Source: JACPJP01 sp964650285 (GTDB lineage Archaea > Nanobdellota > Nanobdellia > Woesearchaeales > GW2011-AR4). From it: a stretch of 42,300 nt of DNA. The DNA lies in contig CAZYSP010000010.1 of NCBI GenBank assembly GCA_964650285.1, positions 1 to 42,300 of the forward strand, given 5' to 3'. A model generated the notes under the pieces. It saw only the letters and a program-made list of their open reading frames with translations, did no database searches and was not told the DNA's origin. Shown piece after piece: positions 23,769 through 31,183 of the stretch (positions within the stretch are counted from its first letter, which is position 1; every line of letters begins with the position of its first letter). The position numbers were made by a program, and so were the translations under genes.

Positions 23769-24863
23769 ATGGAAGAGATAAGGGTCAGAATACAAAGCAG
23801 GAGAAAGGATTATTCTATTTTTATAAGCGATGATATACTGCCCTTGCTCGCAAGCTTCATAAAAAAGAGCCATAGGGACAAAAGGGTTGTGATCATAACA
23901 GAAGCCAACGTCAAAAGCCTTTACGGAAAAAAGATCCTGAATGCACTGAAATCAGTGAATCCTTATCTGATTTCTGTCCCTGAAGGTGAGGCAAGCAAGA
24001 CAAGGGAGACAAAGCAGAAAATCGAAGACATGCTGCTGGAAAAAAGATTCGGCCGTGATACAGTAATTATTGCTTTTGGCGGCGGAGTCATTGGCGACCT
24101 TGCCGGATTTACAGCCTCCACGTTCAACAGGGGGGTGCCTGTAACACATGTCCCTACAACATTGCTGGCAATGGTTGATTCTTCTGTTGGTGGAAAGACC
24201 GCTGTAGACACAAAGCACGGGAAAAACCTTATAGGATCCATTTACCAGCCTGACGCTGTCTTTACAGAGCTGGATTTTTTGGACACCCTTCCTAAAGAGG
24301 AATTCCTGAACGGCATGGCTGAGGTAATAAAGATAGCAATAACATCAGACAAAAAACTATTTTCATTCATAGAGAAAAATAATAAGCAAATCTTGGCAAA
24401 AGAAAAACAAGTTTTGCTGCATATAATAAAGAGAAGTATAGAGCTAAAAAGGGATGTTGTTGAGAAAGATGAAAAAGAGTCCAGATTAAGGCAAATCCTC
24501 AATTTCGGCCACACTTTCGGCCATGCTTTGGAAGCATGCTCTAATTACAAAATAAAGCATGGGTACTGCATAAGTCTGGGCATAGTGGTCGAAACCAAAA
24601 TTGCTGCCTCAATAAGTAATCTAAAGCAAGAAGAAAAAAGAATTATTTCTCTGTTGGATAACTTTAACCTTCCAGTCAAATTAAAAAAAGATATTGATGA
24701 AAACAAAATAATTGAAATAATGAAAGTTGACAAAAAAGCAAGAAACCAAAAGCCAATGTTTGTGATTTTAAAGGAAATAGGGAAGATAAAAACAGAAAAC
24801 AACAATTTCTCATTTGAAATTAAAGAAGATGTAATTAAAAAAGCAATTGAAGCATCGAAATGA
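23769..24863 (+). CDS. aroB: 3-Dehydroquinate synthase
   Basis: Converts DAHP to 3-dehydroquinate (NAD+ and divalent metal). Motifs: VPEGEASKT, FGGGVIGDLAGFTASTF, the VPTTLLAMVDSSVGGKTAVD block, NLIGSIYQP, and the metal ligands in NGMAEVIKIA and NFGHTFGHALE with a later H in IKHGYCISLG. The start is put at MEEIRVRI (23769), one base after the aroF stop; a longer frame from 23745 overlaps aroF. It overlaps aroDE by four bases. The first ~570 bp are clearly richer in G and C than the rest of the gene and its neighbours. Confidence 0.96.
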   Translation: MEEIRVRIQSRRKDYSIFISDDILPLLASFIKKSHRDKRVVIITEANVKSLYGKKILNALKSVNPYLISVPEGEASKTRETKQKIEDMLLEKRFGRDTVIIAFGGGVIGDLAGFTASTFNRGVPVTHVPTTLLAMVDSSVGGKTAVDTKHGKNLIGSIYQPDAVFTELDFLDTLPKEEFLNGMAEVIKIAITSDKKLFSFIEKNNKQILAKEKQVLLHIIKRSIELKRDVVEKDEKESRLRQILNFGHTFGHALEACSNYKIKHGYCISLGIVVETKIAASISNLKQEEKRIISLLDNFNLPVKLKKDIDENKIIEIMKVDKKARNQKPMFVILKEIGKIKTENNNFSFEIKEDVIKKAIEASK

Positions 24864-26281
24864 TCTGCATACCTATTACATCCCCAGACACGGAATCTGC
24901 ATTAGCTGACATAAAAAAAGCAAACAATATTGCAGACATAATAGAGTTAAGGATTGATTACATCTCTAACTTAGATTTAAAAAAACTAATCGAAGCAGCA
25001 GAAAAGCCCGTAATAGCCACAAACAGGAGAAAAGCAGATAATGGGAAATTTGAAGGCAATGAAGAAGAAAGACTTGCAGTAATAAAACAGGCAATAGAAC
25101 TAAATGTAGATTATGTTGATATAGAAATAGATTCAGACCATAATGACATAATTAAAAACAAAAAGAATTCCAAAATAATAATTTCCTATCATAATTTCAA
25201 AGAAACACCAACAAATATTGAAGAAATATTTAATAAATTGAAATCAGCTAATGCTTATATTATCAAAATAGTAACAACAGCAAATAAGCTAAGTGATAAT
25301 CTAAAAATTATAGAACTAGTAAAAAAAAGCAAAAAGCCTGTTATTGGCTTATGCATGGGCCCATTAGGAGAAATAAGCAGAATACTTGCTCCGCTTTACG
25401 GCTCTTTCCTGACTTTCGCAAGCCTGGACAAAGGTAAAGAATCATCTCCAGGACAGATTCCTGCAGAAATTTTAAGAAATATCTACAGAATCAATGATAT
25501 AAAACCTGGTTTTAAGATCTATGGTGTTATTGGAGATCCTATAAGCAAAAGCAAAGGATACATTATACATAATTCTCTGTTCAAGAAGGAAAAATTAAAC
25601 AATATTTATCTTAGATTTCAGGTTGAAGATTTAAAAGAATTCATGGAAAATTTTTCAAATTTGTTGGCAGGTTTTAGTGTAACAATGCCCCACAAACAGC
25701 AAATAATCAATTATCTGGATGACATTGACCTAACTGCAAAAAAAATAAAAGCAGTTAATACAGTGGTAAATAAAGATGGAAAACTAATAGGCTACAATAC
25801 TGACCTTATTGGCGCAATCAAAGCAATCGGAGCTAAAACAGAAATTAAAAACAAAAATGTAACTATTCTTGGTGCAGGCGGTGCTGCACGGGCCATAGCA
25901 GTAGGAATACTAGCGAAAGGTGGAAAAGTGACTATACTAAACAGAACAGTTGAAAAAGCAGAAAAGCTAGCTAAAGAACTTAATTGTAGTTTTGGCTCAT
26001 TAAAAAATTTTGAGAGCGTTAAAACAAATATACTAATTAATGTAACCTCTGTTGGAATGTATCCAAATATAAATGCAACACCAATTGACACAAAATCCTT
26101 AAAAAATATTGTTGTTTTTGATGCAATCTACAATCCTGAAAAAACCAAATTGCTGCAGGAAGCTGAAAAAAATAACTGCATAATTATAGGAGGTAAAGAG
26201 ATGTTCATTAACCAGGCAGCAGAGCAATTTAAAATATGGAGTGGAAAAGAACCAGACATAGAATTTTTAAGGAGTATTTAA
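24860..26281 (+). CDS. aroDE: Dehydroquinate dehydratase-shikimate dehydrogenase fusion
   Basis: Bifunctional enzyme for steps three and four of the shikimate pathway. Residues 1-210 are type I dehydroquinase: E29 and R31 (ELRID), catalytic His111 (SYHNF) and Schiff-base Lys136 (YIIKIV). Residues 220-473 are shikimate dehydrogenase: GVIGDPISKSKGYIIHNSLF, catalytic Lys in TMPHKQ, NTDLIGA, the nucleotide loop GAGGAARAIA, NRT for NADP preference, and NVTSVGMYP. Plants and Chlamydia have a similar fusion; it also occurs in some archaea and bacteria. It overlaps aroB by ATGA, and aroA begins one base after it. Confidence 0.95.
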   Translation: MICIPITSPDTESALADIKKANNIADIIELRIDYISNLDLKKLIEAAEKPVIATNRRKADNGKFEGNEEERLAVIKQAIELNVDYVDIEIDSDHNDIIKNKKNSKIIISYHNFKETPTNIEEIFNKLKSANAYIIKIVTTANKLSDNLKIIELVKKSKKPVIGLCMGPLGEISRILAPLYGSFLTFASLDKGKESSPGQIPAEILRNIYRINDIKPGFKIYGVIGDPISKSKGYIIHNSLFKKEKLNNIYLRFQVEDLKEFMENFSNLLAGFSVTMPHKQQIINYLDDIDLTAKKIKAVNTVVNKDGKLIGYNTDLIGAIKAIGAKTEIKNKNVTILGAGGAARAIAVGILAKGGKVTILNRTVEKAEKLAKELNCSFGSLKNFESVKTNILINVTSVGMYPNINATPIDTKSLKNIVVFDAIYNPEKTKLLQEAEKNNCIIIGGKEMFINQAAEQFKIWSGKEPDIEFLRSI

Positions 26282-26282
26282 A

Positions 26283-27554
26283 ATGGAATTAATTATAAAC
26301 AAAATAGAAAAATTAACTGGCCAAATAGAAATACCTGGCTCAAAATCACATACAATACGCGCAGTAGTTATAGCATCTTTAGCCAACGGAACCTCAAAAA
26401 TTATTAACCCATTATTTTCTGATGATACAAAAGCAGCAATAAACGGCTGTAAAGCACTAGGAGCAAAGATTAAGCAGCAAGGAAACCTTATTCTAATAGA
26501 GGGCTTTAATGCAAAACCGCAGGAACCAAAAGAAAAGCTTGATATGCTTAACTCCGGGACATCAATTAACATGCTTACTTCTATAGCAGCCCTGGGCAAT
26601 TTTAAAGTAACATTGGATGGGGATAATTCCTTAAGAAAAAGGCCATTACAACCATTGCTTGGTGCATTAGAAAATCTTGGCGTCAGTGCAAAATCCATTA
26701 ATAATAACAATTGTCCTCCTATAGAAATACAAGGACCAATAAAAGGAGGCAAAACAGAGGTTGATTGCAAAAGCTCTCAATACGTTTCAAGTTTATTAAT
26801 TTCCTGCCCATTAATTGAAAAAGATACTGAAATTATTGTAAAAAATTTATGTGAGATACCTTACATAAAAATGACTCTAAAATGGTTAGATGATTTTAAT
26901 ATTAAATATGAAAATAAAAATCTTGAATATTTCAAAATATATGGAAACCAGAAATACAATTCATTTGAAAAATCAATACCTGCAGACTGGTCATCAGCTG
27001 CATTTCCAATTTGTGCAGCCGCTATTACGCAATCAGATGTTTTAATTAAAGGCCCGGACATTAATGACACTCAAGGAGATAAAAAAATAATTGATTATTT
27101 GAAAAAAATGGGAGCTGACATTAACCTAGAAGAAAAAGGAATAAGAGTTAAAGGTAAGGAACTAAAAGGTTGTGAGATTGACCTTAATAAAACACCAGAC
27201 TTATTACCAATAATGGCAGTAGTTGCATGTTTTGCCAAAGGTGAAACCAAACTAACCAATGTGGCTCATGCCCGGATTAAGGAAACTGACAGGATAAAGG
27301 TCATGCATGACGAACTTAAGAAAATGAATGCTGATATTACCGAACTGAAAGATGGGCTTGTAATAAGGCATAAAACTTTAAAAGGAGCCTCGCTTACAGG
27401 TCATTCGGATCATAGGGTGGTTATGGCTTTGTCTTTAGCTGGTTTAATAGCAGAAGGCAAAACAGTTATAGATACAGCAGAATCAGTATCTGTAACTTAC
27501 CCGAATTATTTTGAAACAATGAAAGCTCTTGGAGCAAACTTTGGGGTGGGATAA
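26283..27554 (+). CDS. aroA: EPSP synthase
   Basis: 3-Phosphoshikimate 1-carboxyvinyltransferase, which joins PEP to shikimate 3-phosphate. The substrate-binding start IPGSKSHTIRAVVIASLA, the LNSGTSINML region, DGDNSLRKRPLQPLL, the SSQYVSSLL block, IPADWSSAAF, RIKETDRI and SDHRVVMAL are all present. The usual GNAGTAMR is NSGTSINM, a more divergent form than in most bacteria. Length (423) is normal. The start is one base after the aroDE stop, and aroC begins immediately after its own stop. Confidence 0.95.
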   Translation: MELIINKIEKLTGQIEIPGSKSHTIRAVVIASLANGTSKIINPLFSDDTKAAINGCKALGAKIKQQGNLILIEGFNAKPQEPKEKLDMLNSGTSINMLTSIAALGNFKVTLDGDNSLRKRPLQPLLGALENLGVSAKSINNNNCPPIEIQGPIKGGKTEVDCKSSQYVSSLLISCPLIEKDTEIIVKNLCEIPYIKMTLKWLDDFNIKYENKNLEYFKIYGNQKYNSFEKSIPADWSSAAFPICAAAITQSDVLIKGPDINDTQGDKKIIDYLKKMGADINLEEKGIRVKGKELKGCEIDLNKTPDLLPIMAVVACFAKGETKLTNVAHARIKETDRIKVMHDELKKMNADITELKDGLVIRHKTLKGASLTGHSDHRVVMALSLAGLIAEGKTVIDTAESVSVTYPNYFETMKALGANFGVG

Positions 27555-28697
27555 ATGATAGGAAATACATTTGGAAGATTTTTCCGTATAACAACATGTG
27601 GAGAAAGCTATGGTATAGGCAAAGGCTCTGGACTGTCAGTAATTGTTGATGGAATTCCTCCTGGATTAAAGCTAACAGACGCAGATATTCAGAAAGAGAT
27701 GGACAAACGCAGACCTGGAAAAGGAAAATTAAATTCTCCAAGAAAAGAAACAGACCAGTGCCATATATTTGCAGGCATAGGCCAGGATGGTGTAACTACT
27801 GGAGCACCAATAGGAATAATCGTGTATAATGTTGACACCCAGGAAGTCCATATAAACCAGTATCGGAGCTATAAAGACCTCATTAGACCAGGACATGCAG
27901 AATATACTTATTTTGTTAAGTATGGTGAAAATGCTGACTGGTGCGGTGCTGGTCGTGCTTCTGGAAGAGAAACTGTAGGCAGAGTAGCAGGAGGTGCAGT
28001 AGCCAAATTCATATTAGCCAAAGAAGGAATAGAAGTAATAGCTTACACCAAAGAATGCATGGACATAAAAGCCAAAGAAATGAGTTTTGATAAAGCAAAG
28101 AAAAATTATAGGAAAAATGAGATAAATTGTCCTGATTTAGGGGCAGCTGAAAAAATGATCAAAAAGGTAACAGAAATAAAAAATCAGGGAGATACTGCTG
28201 GTGGTATAGTTGAGTTAAGAATTAAAGGAGTTCCAGCCGGCTTAGGTGAGCCTGTGTTTGATAAACTACAATCAATCTTATCCCATGCCTTAATGTCGAT
28301 AGGTGCAATTAAAGGCATTGAGTTTGGTGCAGGTTTCAATGTAGCTAATATGAAAGGCAGTGAAAATAATGATCGTCCTTATCTTGAAGGTAAAAAAGTA
28401 AGGTTCAGAACAAACAATGCAGGCGGGATTTTAGGTGGCATTAGTAATGGTGAAGAAATTGTAATAAAACTGGCCGTAAAACCTACACCAACAGTCTCTG
28501 TTGAGCAGCCAAGCATTAATATGAAGACCATGAAAGAAGAAACATTAAGCCCAATAACAAGACGCGACCCAACATTACTTGGCAGAATTTATGCAGTAGC
28601 AGAAGCAATGGCAGCATGCGCAATATTAGATGCTTTATACATGTATCGTGGCTATGACAATATATGCAGAATAAACAATCCGTGGAGGGCTAAATGA
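27555..28697 (+). CDS. aroC: Chorismate synthase
   Basis: Makes chorismate from EPSP using reduced FMN. Family motifs run the length of the 380-residue protein: GNTFGRFFRITTCGESYG, the MDKRRPGK block, RPGHAEYTYFVKYG, the GAGRASGRETVGRVAGGAVAK segment, then NNAGGILGGISNGEEI and DPTLLGR. The start codon directly follows the aroA stop with no spacer. It overlaps the next gene (chorismate mutase) by ATGA, so the tail of the operon is translationally coupled. Confidence 0.97.
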   Translation: MIGNTFGRFFRITTCGESYGIGKGSGLSVIVDGIPPGLKLTDADIQKEMDKRRPGKGKLNSPRKETDQCHIFAGIGQDGVTTGAPIGIIVYNVDTQEVHINQYRSYKDLIRPGHAEYTYFVKYGENADWCGAGRASGRETVGRVAGGAVAKFILAKEGIEVIAYTKECMDIKAKEMSFDKAKKNYRKNEINCPDLGAAEKMIKKVTEIKNQGDTAGGIVELRIKGVPAGLGEPVFDKLQSILSHALMSIGAIKGIEFGAGFNVANMKGSENNDRPYLEGKKVRFRTNNAGGILGGISNGEEIVIKLAVKPTPTVSVEQPSINMKTMKEETLSPITRRDPTLLGRIYAVAEAMAACAILDALYMYRGYDNICRINNPWRAK

Positions 28698-28966
28698 TGC
28701 AAAGCCTTGAAGAATTAAGAAAAGAGATTGACAAAATAGACAATGAAATTATTAGTTTGCTAAGCAAAAGAAAAGATCTAATCAAAGGAGTAGCCGAGAT
28801 AAAAAAAGAATTAATCAAGCCAATATTAGACGAAAAAAGAGAAAAAGAAATTATTGGAAGATTAAAAACAAAGGCAAAAGAAAAAGGATTGGATGAAAAT
28901 TTCATTATTTCATTATATGATATTATTTTAAAAAATTCTAGATATGAACAAAAAATTAATGATTAA
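28694..28966 (+). CDS. aroQ: Chorismate mutase, AroQ type
   Basis: Small all-helical chorismate mutase, 90 residues, converting chorismate to prephenate. It has the standard first helix LEELRKEIDKIDNEIISLLSKR (two motifs, Arg and Lys contacting substrate), then K-K in IKKELIKPILDEKREKEII, and the C-terminal helix. Either of two adjacent ATGs (28694 or 28697) may be used; the first overlaps the aroC stop. In many organisms this domain is fused to PheA or TyrA; here all three are separate neighbouring genes. Confidence 0.93.
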   Translation: MMQSLEELRKEIDKIDNEIISLLSKRKDLIKGVAEIKKELIKPILDEKREKEIIGRLKTKAKEKGLDENFIISLYDIILKNSRYEQKIND

Positions 28967-28972
28967 TTTACT

Positions 28973-29701
28973 ATGGAAATAGGAATTATTGGTTTTGGAA
29001 GGTTTGGAAAATTACTTACAAAATACCTGGCACAGGACTTAAAGGTTTATGTTTTCAATAGAAGCGACAAAACCAAAGAGATTAAGGAAAATAATGCTAT
29101 ACCTGCTTCTCTTGAAGAAGTTTGTAAAAAAGATGTTGTAATTCCTTGTGTACCAATATCTCAATTTGAAGGTGTATTAAATAAAATAAAAAATTTATTG
29201 CTAGAAAACTCGTTGGTTGTTGATGTATGCTCTGTAAAGGAATATCCTGTTGAGTTAATGAAAAAAATACTTCCTGAAAAAGTGCAAATCTTGGCAACCC
29301 ACCCTGTTTTTGGACCTGATAGCGCTGCTGAATCTTTAAAAGGAGCAAAAATTGTCTTATGCAAGGCCAGAATACCTGATGACTTGTATGAAAAGATAAA
29401 ATCTATTCTCAAGGAAAAAGGTTTGGTTGTTATAGAAACCACTCCAGAAGAGCATGACAAAGAAATTGCAAAATCCTTGCTCCTAACACATTTTATTGGC
29501 AGGGGTTTAATTGACATTGGAGTAGCTAATCTTGAGATTGATACAGAAGGGTATAAAAGGCTGGTGTACGTCCTGGACACGGTCAAAAATGACACTAACC
29601 AGCTTTTTGAAGACATGAATAAATACAATAAATATTCTAAAAAAATCAGGGAAGATTTTATTAAATCCTTAAATAAAATTGACGATGGATTAAAAAAATG
29701 A
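28973..29701 (+). CDS. tyrA: Prephenate (or arogenate) dehydrogenase
   Basis: Oxidative decarboxylation to the tyrosine precursor. The Rossmann start is GIIGFGRFGKLL (4-15). The family signature THPVFGPDSA is present, as are VVDVCSVKEYP and EEHDKEIAKSLLLTHFIGRGL, which holds the dimer-domain histidines. At 242 residues it is shorter than many TyrA proteins (270-370), with a reduced C-terminal helical domain and no ACT regulatory domain. Prephenate versus arogenate preference cannot be read with confidence. It overlaps pheA by ATGA. Confidence 0.9.
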   Translation: MEIGIIGFGRFGKLLTKYLAQDLKVYVFNRSDKTKEIKENNAIPASLEEVCKKDVVIPCVPISQFEGVLNKIKNLLLENSLVVDVCSVKEYPVELMKKILPEKVQILATHPVFGPDSAAESLKGAKIVLCKARIPDDLYEKIKSILKEKGLVVIETTPEEHDKEIAKSLLLTHFIGRGLIDIGVANLEIDTEGYKRLVYVLDTVKNDTNQLFEDMNKYNKYSKKIREDFIKSLNKIDDGLKK

Positions 29702-30522
29702 AAATAGCTTATCAAGGAGAAAAAGGCGCATATAGTGAAGCTGCTATATACAAGCATTATAGGAAAGATGTGGAAACAATTGGTTTTGAGACATTTGAAG
29801 ATGTTTTTGAAGCTGTAAAAAATGGCAAAGTTGATTATGGTTTTCTTCCTTTTGAGAATACAATATCTGGCTCTATTGCTGAAAATTATGATTTGCTATT
29901 AAAAGAGGATGTCTTTGTAACTGCAGAAGTTTTTTTAAAAATAAGCCACAGTCTTTTATCCCACAAAGGAAACAAACTTGATAACATAAAAAAGGTGTAT
30001 TCGCATCCATACGCACTCCGCCAGTGCCACGAGTTCTTAAAGAAACATAAAATAAAACCTATTCCAGAGTATGATACAGCTGGCTCTGCAAAGATGGTTA
30101 GAGAAAGAAACAAAACAGAAGAAGCTGCTATTGCTTCTGAACTATGTGCAGAAATATATGATTTAGAGGTCTTAAAAAAAGATATAGGGACAAATAATAA
30201 TGCCATTACTAAGTTTTTCGTCTTTGTAAAAAAAGATAAAGTTCCGAAAGATATTAAAAAAGAAAAAACAAGCATCGTCTTTAAGTCAAAACACTATCCA
30301 GGGGCATTAGTAAATTGTTTGCAGAGATTGTCTAAAAATAACATCAATATGACCCAGCTTGAATCCAGGCCAATAATGGAAAATCCTTGGGAATACATAT
30401 TCTATGTTGACTTTATTGGAGGCTTAGATGATGAAAATGTAAAGCTGGCCTTAAGCGAGATGGAAGCTGCATCAATATTTGTTAAAGTGTTGGGGAGTTA
30501 TCCTGAAGGGAATAAAAGTTAA
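29698..30522 (+). CDS. pheA: Prephenate dehydratase with ACT domain
   Basis: Converts prephenate to phenylpyruvate for phenylalanine. Residues 1-180 form the PDT domain: IAYQGEKGAYSEAA, the FLPFENTISGSI loop, and DTAGSA. The TRF active-site motif appears as ITKFFVF, Thr kept and Arg replaced by Lys. Residues about 192-270 are an ACT domain with HYPGALVNCL (GALV) and QLESRPI (ESRP), the usual phenylalanine-binding site for feedback inhibition. It is the last gene of the operon; an 84-bp gap with its own TATA box precedes the next gene. Confidence 0.94.
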   Translation: MKIAYQGEKGAYSEAAIYKHYRKDVETIGFETFEDVFEAVKNGKVDYGFLPFENTISGSIAENYDLLLKEDVFVTAEVFLKISHSLLSHKGNKLDNIKKVYSHPYALRQCHEFLKKHKIKPIPEYDTAGSAKMVRERNKTEEAAIASELCAEIYDLEVLKKDIGTNNNAITKFFVFVKKDKVPKDIKKEKTSIVFKSKHYPGALVNCLQRLSKNNINMTQLESRPIMENPWEYIFYVDFIGGLDDENVKLALSEMEAASIFVKVLGSYPEGNKS

Positions 30523-30606
30523 ATGATGGATTAATATTGTTCTAAGAATTCTCTACTTAAAAATAATAAAGTTTTATATACAGCTCATTCTAACCACAGG
30601 TTCAGA

Positions 30607-31125
30607 ATGAGGAGCTTAAGAACAATAGATGATAAGATACGAGGACCTAGTAAACAATTTACTATTACACATATAAAATATGCTGGCCTTGGTTGGGACA
30701 CAGAATCCATTCTAAACACTGCTAACAGTCCAGATACAACTACTACTTTTGGTGCGGTAAACACTGTTACATATTTTGATATTTATCAGCTTTATTGGGT
30801 AATTGCAAAAACTGATAGTCAAGAATTATTTACTCATTATGGTGTTTGTGAATCGTGTATACTAACAAACCCTATATTAAATTCTGAGGAGAGAGAGTCG
30901 GTTAGGGAGAAGATTATGGAAGTCAAAAAGAATTTTAAAGAGATTTTACAATTAGGATTTGATGTGAAATTCGTTGAGGATATCTTATTTAAACCCAAAA
31001 TGGAAGAACTGACAGATTATATTGGTCAGCACCCTACACAAGGCTTAACTTTTAACATGAGAACAAAAAGTGATGGTCTTCCCAGCAATATTCTTCAAAA
31101 GGCTTATGAAGCTTTGCCTAAGTGA
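30607..31125 (+). CDS. Hypothetical protein between aro operon and ppsA
   Basis: Not recognised. The 172-residue product is soluble, with no signal peptide or membrane segment. It begins with a basic stretch (MRSLRTIDDKIRGPSKQF), has a middle segment rich in Thr and aromatics (TTTTFGAVNTVTYFDIYQLYW, about 45-65), one CxxC (CESC, about 83-86) and an acidic/basic helical stretch (about 95-115). A TATA-like TTTTATATA at about 30572-30580 predicts a leaderless mRNA starting at the ATG. Codon use matches its neighbours, so it is probably a real gene. No function is proposed. Confidence 0.6.
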   Translation: MRSLRTIDDKIRGPSKQFTITHIKYAGLGWDTESILNTANSPDTTTTFGAVNTVTYFDIYQLYWVIAKTDSQELFTHYGVCESCILTNPILNSEERESVREKIMEVKKNFKEILQLGFDVKFVEDILFKPKMEELTDYIGQHPTQGLTFNMRTKSDGLPSNILQKAYEALPK

Positions 31126-31183
31126 TGCAAAAACATTTAAATAACCTTTTCTTTATTCTCCTATAAAAAGAGGTATTGCTTAA

